Of a stretch of 64,000 bases of DNA, positions 10,009 to 20,010 are shown in pieces. Below the pieces are notes generated by a model. The model saw nothing but the letters and a program-made list of their open reading frames with translations, had not been told where the DNA came from and made no database searches. The stretch's first letter is position 1; every line of letters begins with the position of its first letter. The stretch lies in the NCBI GenBank assembly GCA_903772945.1, contig CAICTM010000083.1:62001-126000 (forward strand), in the 5' to 3' direction. This DNA comes from Seminavis robusta. Taxonomy: Eukaryota; Bacillariophyta; Bacillariophyceae; Naviculales; Naviculaceae. The translations under genes and the position numbers were made by a program.

Positions 10009-11478
10009 ATGATGAAGCTCTTCCGTCGTTCACGCAACAACAACCAACGCATCGCTCGTGTCAACGCTACCAACGGTTCTTCCATGGAATCGGCGGATAC
10101 AGGTGCCTACAACATGCAGGAGAGCTCTTCGTCTTCTTCTGCTTCGACGACCATGAGCACTACCGTGTCATCGTCGCGCCGTCCATCGTTCGTTCTCAAG
10201 AAGCGTCGTCAAAAGCGTCCTAGTCGCCAACAACTCGAACAAGCACTCGCAAGAGAGCGCCAAGAACGATTGCGGCTGGAACGAGATGTGCGAGGTGAGA
10301 AGAACTTTGTGGGGTATCTCACCAAGGAAATGGAAACGGTCGATGACGAATTGCGAAACGTTCTCTTCTCCTACCTTCCCACTGTCACAGACAAGTTTAA
10401 CGGAATCGGCCCAGTCGATGGTCATCTCGAGGAAGTCCGTGGCGAACATGTGGATGAGTATTCGCTAGAGACAGTTTTGGGAAAGGGAGCCTTTGGAGAA
10501 GTGCGGCTCGGACGATCCAATAGCAAGAAAATGCAGGTGGCAATCAAACTGTTGGACAAGGAGAAAATGACATCTCTTGCTGGCGTGCAGCGAGCCAACG
10601 AAGAGTGTCGATTGTTGCGAAAGTTCTCTAGTCATCCCAATGTAATTCGTCTAGATAGAGTCTTTCACGGAGAACATTTCATTTATCTCGTGCAAGAACT
10701 AGCCGATCAGACTATCGGACAATTTCTAGATGGTCCCAACATGTGTTGGGCCGATGTACAGGGTGACTTCTTGCAGCAAGTGTCTATGGGCGTTCTAGGC
10801 GCTCTTTGTCACATGCACAAGCATGGAGTCAGCCACGGAGACATTCACGCACAAAACATTCTGATCCGATTCTCCTCTTCGTATCGCGTCGAAGCCAGTG
10901 ACATTCGTCTTTGCGATTTTGGCTGCAGTCGTCAAGCGGATGAGAAGCAACAACACGGTGAAGGCCAACTTCACAGTGATCGAGAATGTTGGGCCCCGGA
11001 AATGTTCGGCCGCGAGGCTTTTGATAGCAAGGCAGCCGATATCTGGGCGTTCGGTTGCACGTTGCTTCAAATTTGGGCCCCGGAATGGTATCCGACTTCT
11101 TGGATGAAGAAGCTTGGGTCGACAACGAGCGCTAAGGATGCTCACATCTACGTGAAACGAGCACTCAAGGAAGTCAAGGCAATCGAAACCCAGGCAGGAG
11201 AACTTGTGGATATGTACCTCCGCGACTTTATGCGTAACGATCTCATGCAATTCAACGTGATCGAGAGGGCCAACGCGGCCCAAGCATTGGACAACGTATG
11301 GTTGCAGCGAGATCTAATTGGAAGCATCTTCACAGCGGGTGTTGTGACCTTTCCACTCCAAGAAGGCCAACAACTGGAGGATCGATACGGAGATACGTTC
11401 GAAATAGTTGCAAACGCTGACGGGGAGCAGTTTCGCCTAAAGATGGTAAATAGACGCCGACGAAATCCAGATTTCTAG
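10009..11478 (+). CDS. Serine/threonine protein kinase with HGD catalytic loop
   Basis: 489 aa from the ATG at 10009, in context ACACC-ATG-ATG; an in-frame ATG at 9820 would give 552 aa but includes leader-like hairpin DNA. Residues about 60-110 are basic then coiled-coil (RERQERLRLERD). The kinase domain shows the Gly loop GKGAFGEVRLG, VAIKLLD (Lys), the catalytic loop HGDIHAQN in place of HRDLKxxN, RLCDFGCS (Mg-binding DFG) and CWAPEMF (APE). The Asp, Asn and DFG residues are intact, so activity is expected; the Arg-to-Gly change in HRD removes the usual activation-loop phosphate contact. The tail after the lobe is short and basic. AATAAA lies at 11527. The subfamily is not resolved (CAMK/PLK-like at best). 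Confidence 0.85.
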   Translation: MMKLFRRSRNNNQRIARVNATNGSSMESADTGAYNMQESSSSSSASTTMSTTVSSSRRPSFVLKKRRQKRPSRQQLEQALARERQERLRLERDVRGEKNFVGYLTKEMETVDDELRNVLFSYLPTVTDKFNGIGPVDGHLEEVRGEHVDEYSLETVLGKGAFGEVRLGRSNSKKMQVAIKLLDKEKMTSLAGVQRANEECRLLRKFSSHPNVIRLDRVFHGEHFIYLVQELADQTIGQFLDGPNMCWADVQGDFLQQVSMGVLGALCHMHKHGVSHGDIHAQNILIRFSSSYRVEASDIRLCDFGCSRQADEKQQHGEGQLHSDRECWAPEMFGREAFDSKAADIWAFGCTLLQIWAPEWYPTSWMKKLGSTTSAKDAHIYVKRALKEVKAIETQAGELVDMYLRDFMRNDLMQFNVIERANAAQALDNVWLQRDLIGSIFTAGVVTFPLQEGQQLEDRYGDTFEIVANADGEQFRLKMVNRRRRNPDF

Positions 11479-11979
11479 TTTTCGCAGGTACGGCAGACTG
11501 TAGACAAACCAATCATAAAGTAGCTTCAATAAAGATATTAGAAATGACAAAAACTCAATTAACAAAAACCTTCAAACCTTCTTCCACTTCGTACATGTAA
11601 AGTAGCCTTGTCTAAGACAACTGTATGCGCAGCGCTTCACCGCTGCTGTGGAAACGTCAAGATAGCCGTCCGACGTCGGAAAGTGAGTTGCCTCGACGGG
11701 CTGGACAGCTATCAATCCATCCTTTTGCATATACCGTACATTGTTGGGCCCGATAGCGACCATCACCGCGACTTCAGGTAGTTTCTCGTGCGGTACTGTA
11801 CCGATACCAGTACTCAGATCTTCCCATTCGTGGATACAGCCGAGAGATCTAATGCTCCAGGTACTCAAAGCTTTAAGCAATATCATGACATCGCTGGTCT
11901 TTTGTAAAAGGTGAGAGGCGCTTTGTTCTCTTGGAACTCCAAAGCTACCATACCACCATACCTCAGGTTGACGGCAACC
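11479..11979. other. Intergenic with AATAAA signal
   Basis: Contains AATAAA at 11527 downstream of the kinase stop. A 104-codon minus-strand ORF (11886-11572) with an ATG start has no recognisable feature. Confidence 0.4.
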
Positions 11980-12408
11980 ATGGCAACATCGAGATCTCAG
12001 TCACAATCGGCTGCGATCCCTTTCATTAGCGTTTCTGCAATTATCCATGTGTTGCCACTCCCTGGAATCCTAGGTGCATCAGCCCTGGAACGCCTCTACG
12101 GGATTCGATTCTCAGAACGATCTGTTGGTGGTGACACGGATAACACCTCCAGCGCTACTTTGTTGATTGCTCTCCAGCACCGTGCTGCCATGTTTGGGAC
12201 TCTGGGGGCTGGCCTGATTCTAGGAACCTTTTACCACCGTCCTAGCCTTCCCGTGGCCATTGGGATGACCCTGGTATCCGATGTTTCTTTTTTGGCACTC
12301 ACAATGCCCAAGTGGAAGAATTTGAACTCAAAGATGAAACGGGTTGCATTTGCAGATATTGTGAGCATTGTATGTTTGGTTGTAGGATATCCCCAGATTA
12401 TGTCTTGA
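11980..12408 (+). CDS. Small multi-spanning membrane protein of unknown function
   Basis: 142 aa from the ATG at 11980 (context GGCAACC-ATG-GCA); the open frame continues 23 codons upstream. Hydrophobic segments lie at about 13-32, 60-80 (HRAAMFGTLGAGLILG), 83-104 (LPVAIGMTLVSDVSFLAL) and 122-139, so about four helices. The pattern resembles small bacterial DoxX/DUF4267-like four-helix proteins, but I cannot support a family name. Not interrupted. Confidence 0.5.
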   Translation: MATSRSQSQSAAIPFISVSAIIHVLPLPGILGASALERLYGIRFSERSVGGDTDNTSSATLLIALQHRAAMFGTLGAGLILGTFYHRPSLPVAIGMTLVSDVSFLALTMPKWKNLNSKMKRVAFADIVSIVCLVVGYPQIMS

Positions 12409-13816
12409 TCATTGGGCTCAAACACATACATTGTAAATCAAGGTCCAATCTAATAACTTATTGAATTTGCCGTCCAATACTGCACTGTACTATGGTATTA
12501 ATTAATACCGGTACATACTCGTAGCCCGCTCTCCTGGGAGGTGCAAATTGCAAGGCAAACCTCATTCAAGGTTCTAGTGTATCCCCAACTTGTTGGACAT
12601 CAATTCTTGATAATTCCGGTTGTGCGGAATGGTCAGAAAAGCACCAAGTGGAGACTGGCTGTGCTTTCTCCCGGTATGTTGACGATGTGACTATCATTCC
12701 TTCTGGTACCAGCAAGGGCGATGAAAAACCACAACAGCCAGAACATGATGATCAACCAGTGCTTTTGGATGCCAATGACAGTGGAGCGGAATTCGAACCA
12801 GCAGTGCCAGTCGGGCACTCAGCCCGAATAATACAATCAAGGGACTTCCACGCGTTCGCACCTGTGAAACATGATCAGTACTCCACCTCTGAACTACAGA
12901 ACGCAGAGATCGCTCTGATGCTTGTGACAGAGGAAGGAGCTGTTACCATCAAAGCAGAATAATCTACAGCCAGCGGCAAGCCGACACGAGCTGCTCCATT
13001 CTTGCAGTCGATCCAAGGCAACCGCTGGTGTGGAACAGGCTCTTGTTTCGTTCACTTGGCTAGCTACAGAAAGCTGAAGAAAACTGAAGAAGCTGAAAAC
13101 TTGGCCTGAATGGAAAGCAGCTGAAAAGAAACAGCTAGACCAGTTCGGTAAGCCTATTCCGAAGCCCCCCGGTGCTACCCTATTGTGCTTCGCATCCATT
13201 GGCAATACCATATCAAGCGAGATGGTACCCGCGGGTCCCGCAGCTGCTGTGATGGGCCCCCCAGAGCAGCTCTAGTACTCCATGGTGCCCTTGCACAGAG
13301 TTACTCTTCTTGTGTTGATCAGCATACCGGTATTCAACGGCAAGTCCAGTCAACTTCTTCAACATTCCTGGTTTCTTCATATCACCAACAAAGTCCCTGC
13401 TTTTTTAGTGGTGATACAGTGACGAAGACGACAAATGGTTTGAGTTGGATTCGGATTCAGACGACGAATCAATCTATGACAGCAATGATTCTCTTCGGTG
13501 AATGGGAAGAACTGGAGCAGAACGAGTTAGCTGAAGGTTCCCGCGCAGCTACTGTTGGGGAATACAATAGGGATGAACAACTGATGCAGCATCTCATACA
13601 TACATGCCAGCGTTTGCTAAACTAAAAAATGTTGCATTGGCTGTTACTATTAGTTGTTTGTTAATCAATCTAGAAGAAAGTCCAAGTCGTAGTAGTCTTA
13701 TTGCCAACTACCGTCCAGAACGGGATCAAAGAAGTAGGATGCGGGAAGCAATGGAACGCAACGTAATAACAACACCGAGCCACCAAGCAAGTAATTTGTT
13801 TGTTCTGTTTCTTTGC
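12409..13816. other. Gene-poor region containing a copia fossil
   Basis: Apart from the retroelement remnant I see no intact gene. A plus-strand ORF at 12648-12962 has no recognisable domain. Near 13425-13496 a short Asp/Ser-rich frame (ELDSDSDDES) follows an AG acceptor-like site and then stops; it may be chance. Confidence 0.5.
13060..13350 (+). mobile_element. Ty1/copia reverse-transcriptase relic (diatom CoDi-like), broken
   Basis: Conceptual translation shows pieces typical of the start of the reverse transcriptase in diatom copia elements: a Trp-x-Ala-Ala-Glu segment followed by FGKPIPKPPGATLL, an HWQYHIKRDGT-like block and CCDGPPRAALVLHG with ASC-type continuation. Only a short stretch of the pol gene is recognisable. 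No LTRs, gag or integrase can be seen nearby. The piece is degraded, with several breaks in about 300 bp, and looks old. Confidence 0.6.
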
Positions 13817-14395
13817 TTAGACCTTGAAACCACAAGTCTTACGACGACCACGAGCACGTTCGAATTTGCGTCCATTGGATCGGACGTAGGGCTTGACACC
13901 ATCGTGGGTGTGCGGGTTGCTGACCGAGGTGGAGTGTCCAAAGTGGGCAAGAGATTCACGATTCTTGGGTCCACGCAAAAGGACAGTGCCGGCTCCCTTT
14001 GGACTGCGCAAAGCCAACTGATCGAATGTGAGGCATTCTCCTCCTGCAGCGACGATTCGTTTGCGGGCACTTTCGGTGAATCCCAGAGCGCAGACGCTCA
14101 TTTTGGGGCATTCCATCATGCGGACATCATCGGTGACCTTTGCGACAATGACGGCAGTTTTTCCGTCCTTGTTGGTCATGTATTTGGCCAGTCTGGCGAG
14201 TCCAATGGGTGGTTGGTTGACCTTGGACATGTGCAACCTCTTGAGTACGGTGGCACAGAACTTGGAGTCTGTTCGACGAGCCAAGAACTTGTAGAGTTTG
14301 ATCAAGAGACGGTTGTAGGGATTTGCGGTCTTGACCACTCTCATGGAAGAGGAGTGGCCGATGCGGCGACCGCCGGCTTTCAAGTCAATACCCAT
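13817..14395 (-). CDS. RPL18: 60S ribosomal protein eL18
   Basis: 192 aa from ATG 14395 ([11 protein letters not shown]). Conserved throughout with eukaryotic L18: [70 protein letters not shown] and [18 protein letters not shown]. Length matches the human protein (188 aa). Intronless. The open frame continues 38 codons upstream of the ATG without similarity, so that part is leader. Cytosolic large-subunit component. Confidence 0.97.
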   Translation of the reverse strand: MGIDLKAGGRRIGHSSSMRVVKTANPYNRLLIKLYKFLARRTDSKFCATVLKRLHMSKVNQPPIGLARLAKYMTNKDGKTAVIVAKVTDDVRMMECPKMSVCALGFTESARKRIVAAGGECLTFDQLALRSPKGAGTVLLRGPKNRESLAHFGHSTSVSNPHTHDGVKPYVRSNGRKFERARGRRKTCGFKV

Positions 14396-14881
14396 CTTGT
14401 TGTCGTTCGAATAATAACTACTACAATAATAAGTTGAGCAACAGAAGAGGGAACCGAACGAAAGGGGGGATGCGGGAGAAGAACGAGATAAAGGTAAGGT
14501 GAGAGTCAATCAAGATGTTTTAATTGGAGGAGATGGCTGTGATAAGATAAGGTCCAGCAACTAGTCCAAAATATTTGGTGCACCGTCGTCTTTCGCCATG
14601 GTCCACCTACCTTTCCTGATGTTGTACTATTGGCAGTGCCTTGAAATCCTCGTTCTTGGGTGAAGAGTTGTCGCCTCCATTGCGTGCTTCCGAGCTCTTT
14701 GAGTAACTGGGTAGGAGGTAAACTGCGAAATTGGAAGGTCGGCCAGACGAAATCCGTTCACTAGCTAGGCTTTCGTGACTGACGTTCGAGAAGCTTTGAT
14801 CGTTGATGCCTCTCCTCTCCATCAATGTTTCTTGTGACGGCAACAGTTCTTTGGATCTTTGCACAATAATACAGCATCATC
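14396..14881. promoter_or_regulatory. Divergent promoter between eL18 and RsmD-like gene
   Basis: 486 bp shared by two divergent genes. No defined element is recognised; ORFs here are shadows of leader sequence. Confidence 0.4.
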
Positions 14882-15931
14882 ATGACCTCTCTACCTCTTC
14901 TTCTGTTAGTTGGTACTGCATGTAACCTGCTGGTGCTGTTTCCTTCACCAGTTGTTGGCTTTGTGGCGCCTCCAATTCTATCACTGCCGACGAAAAGTTG
15001 GTCGCTTTTTGTGACGTCGGGAGGAACGCGAAAATCATCCTCCGATTCTTCTACCGGACCCAAATGGAAGGAAAAGGTTGCGGCCAAGCGTCCCTTTTTG
15101 GGACATGTCGTTCCCAAAACCAGTACCACTCGCAAATATCGGGAAGAAGGATCCTCCAAAGGCGGTCGAGAATTGCGACCTCAAGGCTACAAGACGGATG
15201 GACATCCCCGTAAAAGCAAGGGAGCGCCACCTCTGAGAATTCTAGGAGGAACCTTTCGAGGACGCAAGCTACGCAGTCCTCAAGTCCATTTGCGTCCCAT
15301 GATGGGTAAAGTGAGAGAAGCCTGCTATTCCACACTGACGTACTGGGAACTCTACAAACCAAGTGCGGCATCCACAGCACTCTGTCGTCATTTGGATATT
15401 TTTGCCGGATCCGGATCGGTGGGGCTGGAATCGCTCAGTCGAGGAGCCACGCATTGTACCTTTGTCGATCTCGCACAGGATTGTTGTGACACGATACAGG
15501 CAAACCTAGACATGTGTGGGGTACAAGACAAGGCACAAGTTGTGCAGGCAGATGCCTTGGAACTCTTGCAAGACCCCATGACCGCATTGCAGAAAGCAGG
15601 AATTTCGACTACCAATGTGGTCGAAGAAAATCCGCTCTTGCTCCCCTACCAACTGGTCACGTTGTGTCCTCCCTACGAAGAAGTCGTATATGGAGACTTG
15701 ATTGACGCCGTTTGCAATTCACCCTTGGTCACGGATGATACCATTGTGCTCATTGAATATCCCATCGAATTGGGATGTCTCCCGCATGTCTACGACTTGA
15801 AATCGGGTGGCAAAATGATTGGGCTCCGCAATCGAAAATATGGACGAACCGTCGTGGCCTTTTACATTATTAATCCAACGGGAAAATTGGAATGCGCCGA
15901 TAGTCGACCCGAAGAGTTTGTCAGTCTGTAA
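14882..15931 (+). CDS. rsmD: RsmD-like rRNA (guanine-N2) methyltransferase, plastid-targeted
   Basis: 349 aa. The N-terminus MTSLPLLLLVGTACNLLVLF is a signal peptide ending VVGFVAPP, an ASAFAP-type plastid junction. After a basic linker, the RsmD core reads LRILGGTFRGRKLRSP, LRPMMGKVREACYSTL, LDIFAGSGSVGLESLSRGA (SAM motif I) and FVDLAQDC (motif II). Family knowledge: RsmD makes m2G966 in bacterial 16S rRNA, so a role on plastid 16S rRNA is inferred. Motif IV, normally (D/N)PPY, reads CPPY here (TLCPPYEEV), an unusual change at a catalytic position. The C-terminus is complete (RKYGRTVVAFYI). Confidence 0.85.
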   Translation: MTSLPLLLLVGTACNLLVLFPSPVVGFVAPPILSLPTKSWSLFVTSGGTRKSSSDSSTGPKWKEKVAAKRPFLGHVVPKTSTTRKYREEGSSKGGRELRPQGYKTDGHPRKSKGAPPLRILGGTFRGRKLRSPQVHLRPMMGKVREACYSTLTYWELYKPSAASTALCRHLDIFAGSGSVGLESLSRGATHCTFVDLAQDCCDTIQANLDMCGVQDKAQVVQADALELLQDPMTALQKAGISTTNVVEENPLLLPYQLVTLCPPYEEVVYGDLIDAVCNSPLVTDDTIVLIEYPIELGCLPHVYDLKSGGKMIGLRNRKYGRTVVAFYIINPTGKLECADSRPEEFVSL

Positions 15932-16688
15932 AATTACCGTCTGTATACACCCACAGGGTTGAAGATTTCAAGGCAGAACATGGACAACAGCAAGAACATG
16001 CTTCTAGCCAGCCAAGTATAGACTGTACCGTTCGAGGCACAGTTAGATGAAAGGGCTGATGAATGAATAAAAGCGTGCGGAAAGTCCAGTTACCCTGGGG
16101 AATGCATCCCAAAGCAAAGCTCCTGCGAGCGAGGGTCCTCCGATTTCTCTTTTCTGGCATTGATTCATTCTCACTGGTACAAAGGATTGATTGCACACAC
16201 ACGCCTTTTCTAGTGTGACAGCATCGATGAGGCACACGTCCAAATTTTATAATCACAACAGTTTAAACTACTCGCTAGTACCTACTAACAAGTTAGACGC
16301 GGGTTTCAAATACCGAAAACCTCAGATAACTCATCAGCCTTCGGTTCCTTCGATGACTGTCACTCAAAGTTGCTAGTGTACAATGCCAGTTCGTTGTTTG
16401 TGCACAGCTGCGTGGCCAGTTTGCTTTCTCCAGGGAACTGTGGAGTAGACGCGAGTCGAGAGTCCAAATAGGCGCGTTCCAACCCAATAGGTTTTGTCAA
16501 GTAAGTTTCTTGCCATCGCAACTGCAATGATTGCACCACTGAGGATTCGATTCCTGATAAACAGTGCACGAGCTCTTGTTTGTGATTGCTTCATCCCTTC
16601 TCTTCTTCATCTTCTTCTTCTCCCTTTGGATCTCACAGAAAATGTTTCTGATGCATTCCAACAAATTCGATCGCCATGAAGAAGCACT
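15932..16688. other. Intergenic, no gene seen
   Basis: 757 bp between convergent genes. Contains AT-rich stretches and a (CTT) run near 16598-16622. No ORF with support. Confidence 0.5.
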
Positions 16689-17867
16689 TCAAGCGGCATT
16701 TCCAGAAGATCCATCTTCTTGAAAGGGAACATCAATCCGAGTATTGTCTCGAACGTCGTCAATATACTCTTGGACAATGTTGGCGAGTGGTTTGTCATTG
16801 ACAATTTCCTTTTGGAACTCTTCCAATTGCTTGACAATGGCATCTCGTTGTTGCAGGGTATACCCATATTCGTATTGTCGGAATTCCTTGAGTCTCAGAT
16901 ACTCCCCCTTGATGGCTTGAAACCAAATACAGGGCAAGTCCTCCTTGGGTGCGACTGTAAACCCTGCCGATTGGAGTAGATTGGCAAGTCGTTGAGTGGC
17001 ATCGGGACCTCGTAGTGGATCCATCAATTCTTCGTATTGCAGATACATTCCAATATCGTATGCCTTCATGGCTTTCCAAGTGGTCAGGACCCCCTTCCAT
17101 CCCGTCAAGACGCCCGAATACCAGGTATCTCGTGCCTGCCGCCATTCGTTTTCTGGCATTTGTCCCTTGAGTCCGTGATAGGCAATGGCCTTGTCATTGT
17201 GAAATACGGGAAAAGCGGTCCGAATGTTGCGAATGACCATAATGGCGGAATGATAGAAATTGGCCTTTTGTTTTTCGGGACCAATATCGACTTGGGGATG
17301 TCCATTGCTACAAGTGGCCGTTTCGTCGATGCCGTGACATCGTCGTAGTATTTTGCTGGACGCATGATAGAATTTGGCACCTGCTGGAAGACCAGTGATC
17401 CCGTTGATGAGAGGTTTCATGATATCTCCTTGTCCGGCAGGGCTGGAACTTCCCGATCCAGGAAAGGACGTAAGCCAGAGTGGTTTGGTGTTCCATTCCT
17501 TTCTGGGAGGTGGTGGGGTCCACTTGACCACACACTTGTCGTACTTGGTAAATGCGGGGGTGAAATCTGGAATATCCGCCATGGGACCGCTCTGTTTCTT
17601 TGGCTTGGTATTGGTCGTTGAGACTGCCATGGATTGCAGGGCATTTCCAGGAACATTGGCTCCACCGTTTTTGGACGATACGAGGACCACGGCGATCCCA
17701 AGCAAGCCCAGGATAGCGAGAAAGGTTACCACCCGTCCGGCATTCGCAGAACTTCCCTTCTTTCCTCCATTCTTGGCCGAATCCAGGAGCGACGAGGCAT
17801 TTTTCTTCTCCGAACGACGACTGGACATCCTGTTGCGAGGGGTCAAACTGCGAGGGTTCCGTGGCAT
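16689..17867 (-). CDS. Membrane-anchored sulfotransferase-like protein
   Basis: 392 aa. A basic cytosolic N-terminus (about 44 residues) precedes one membrane anchor (VVTFLAILGLLGIAVVLVSS, about 46-65), a type II layout. The lumenal part has PLWLTSFPGSGSSS (about 128-141), a P-loop-like 5'-PSB motif, and IMVIRNIRTAFPVFHND (about 209-225), an RNxxxxFxS-like 3'-phosphate motif with Pro replacing the common Ser. This pairing is typical of the divergent sulfotransferases found in diatoms and other algae. Substrate unknown. The N-terminus also contains Ser/Arg-rich possible phosphorylation sites. Confidence 0.62.
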   Translation of the reverse strand: MPRNPRSLTPRNRMSSRRSEKKNASSLLDSAKNGGKKGSSANAGRVVTFLAILGLLGIAVVLVSSKNGGANVPGNALQSMAVSTTNTKPKKQSGPMADIPDFTPAFTKYDKCVVKWTPPPPRKEWNTKPLWLTSFPGSGSSSPAGQGDIMKPLINGITGLPAGAKFYHASSKILRRCHGIDETATCSNGHPQVDIGPEKQKANFYHSAIMVIRNIRTAFPVFHNDKAIAYHGLKGQMPENEWRQARDTWYSGVLTGWKGVLTTWKAMKAYDIGMYLQYEELMDPLRGPDATQRLANLLQSAGFTVAPKEDLPCIWFQAIKGEYLRLKEFRQYEYGYTLQQRDAIVKQLEEFQKEIVNDKPLANIVQEYIDDVRDNTRIDVPFQEDGSSGNAA

Positions 17868-18281
17868 CGAGTACTCTACAGTATTGTATCAAGGTAGTCT
17901 AGCTAGCTAGTTGTGTTTTCACTGCTGATATCTGTGGCTATCGCTTTCACTTCGCACAACCGGTATCCAGAAGTAAGTGCATCAAGTGTGCTTTTGAGCG
18001 GCACTTTGTGACGGTCATTTGTCCCCCCCAAAGATCCGAAAACAAACTGGTCGAACTGGTACCGTTTGGATTCACAGTAGGGTTCAGGATGCACTTTTAC
18101 TTCCACGTGGAGTAAGGGCTGTCTGACGTCAGTGCCGAAAGAAACCAAAAGAGGGACGGAGGCCATCACAGCCATGGCATTGAACAGCTGTGATCTGAAG
18201 TCAAGCAAACAATTTAGATCAAAAAGAGAGGACCAAAGAAAAAAGATTACCATAGAAAACCAAAGCACAAAACATAGATAG
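17868..18281. promoter_or_regulatory. Divergent promoter between sulfotransferase-like and GrpE genes
   Basis: 414 bp. Contains a GCTAGCTAGCTAG run at about 17900-17911. No other element recognised. Confidence 0.4.
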
Positions 18282-19095
18282 ATGATGGCTCTCCTACTAC
18301 AGAAACAACAAGTCCTCTTGACGCTGGCACTCGCCCTTTTGATCTCTGCCAATGCGTTTTCCTTGGTACCCTCCAATAAGCCAATGGTGGTGCGATCCGT
18401 GATGACGGTCCTCCGAGCCGAAGAAGAGTCCAATGATGATAATGACAACAGCACCAGTGACATTCTCAGTTCCCCAGCATTTCTCAAGCGAAAAATCGAT
18501 GTCTTGAAGAGTGACATTGAGGAGGCAGAAGGACAAATTGCCGAGTTGACGGCCGCAGTGGAAGAAGGCAAGGGCGAATGGGGAGAACAGCTCGATAAAC
18601 TTCGATCCGAGGTATGTATATATATTATGATTGATTGATTGATTACTGATTGACTATTAATTAATTAATCATCTTCTTCTCTGTTGTTTGATTCGTTTGA
18701 TTCGATTCATTCAGTACTCCAACATTCAAGAACGACTTGGAAACCAAAACAAACAAGGTGATGTCAGAGCCACGGTCCAAGTGGCACGAGAAATGTTGAG
18801 TGTCATGGACAATTTCGATCGCGCATTTGGCGCCGTCACGCCCGAATCTCCAGAGGACGAGGCCGTAGAAGCCGAATACAAAGCAACCTACGAACAAATC
18901 TTGGACACGTTCAAAGAACTGGGAGTCACCACGGTAGAAACTGTTGGTACCGAATTCAACTACGAGTTTCATCAGGCTGTCATGCAAATCCCATCCGACG
19001 GATTTGAAGAAGGCATTGTGTGCGATGAACTCCAAAAAGGATTTGTCTTGGGTGAAACATTGATTCGACCAGCCATGGTGGCAGTCGCGGCATAA
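18282..19095 (+). CDS. grpE: GrpE, plastid nucleotide-exchange factor for Hsp70
   Basis: Two exons, 18282-18611 and 18715-19095 (intron GTATGT...TTCAG), phase 0, 236 aa. The signal peptide ends LLISANAFSLVPS, a textbook ASAFAP junction, so plastid import via ER is inferred. An acidic linker and long coiled coil (FLKRKIDVLKSDIEEAEGQI) lead into the GrpE core: REMLSVMDNFDRAF, YEQILDTFKELGV, FNYEFHQAVMQIPS and the C-terminal GFVLGETLIRPAMVAVA beta-wing. Known role: GrpE releases ADP from DnaK-type Hsp70. Two ATGs in tandem (18282 and 18285); the first is taken. Confidence 0.95.
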
Positions 19096-20010
19096 ACAGA
19101 AGAAAGATATCGTCGACAAAAACAAAAACAAAACAATCCACTAAGCTCAAATCACTGAATTTCTGACTGCATTTATGTGTGCATGTTGAACAAACAAGAT
19201 AGAACGACCAATGATTGCTGGTACCGTTCCGTAGAACTTGCTGCTGCATGCCTCTGCTAGCTAGTAGGGACAATCCTGTATAGTTACCGCATGATTTTAC
19301 CGTTTCAAGAAAAGGCCAAGTCCAGTTCGGTCTGAAGTTATTGTGCGGTCCTTTGGGTTGTACCGGTATGATTGTCATGTGCATGCCCACTTTGGTTCCG
19401 TCACCGCTGCCTGAAGTCGTTGTGAGATGCCCATTCCTGTCTGCTGGTGTAGCTGCACGCCGCCATGAGGGTGCGTTCGGCAACTAACTGCGCTCAACAT
19501 AAAAGTTGCTACATGCCCAGCTAGTAGAATCATGGCTGAACATCAGCGGACCTGATGGCAAGAAGATGGTTTTGCAAGCCATATCACAACAAGAACACAG
19601 TATGGTGGGACTTTCCCTATCACCAGTAATCAGGGTCATCAATGATGTGATGTTGTATCCCCATGCTCAGCTTCTGCGCATCCGTTCTTGCAAGCCCATT
19701 TGAGAATTTCCAGATGGCCAACTCTAGCCATCAGTACCCGAGCATGCCAGAGAATCCCACGGACAACAATCCTCAACATGGTACAAGAGTGACATCTCCA
19801 AGCGCAAGACAGCGAGCTTTGCATAAAAGGTTCCCCAGAGATGATGCTGAATCGACAAGAGCAACAACCTGAGCGAGGAGATGCGTAGCATGTCTTGGCA
19901 CAGATTGGTTTGGTTTCATCCTGAATCCTTCCTCGTTTTGAAATTGAACTCAAGAGGTCGCTATTGCCTTTGACGAAAGACTGTTGTCATAACTTACAGC
20001 CTGAGATGTT
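19096..20010. other. Intergenic, no gene seen
   Basis: 915 bp between convergent genes. No supported ORF on either strand; short GGTACCG elements near 19220 and 19360. Confidence 0.5.

Noticed and set aside
11572-11886. 104-codon minus-strand ORF with ATG
   Set aside because: No recognisable motif, no homologous neighbour and no splice context; could be real but unsupported.
12648-12962. 104-codon plus-strand ORF upstream of the copia relic
   Set aside because: No domain recognised and I could not tie it to the retroelement or to a host gene.
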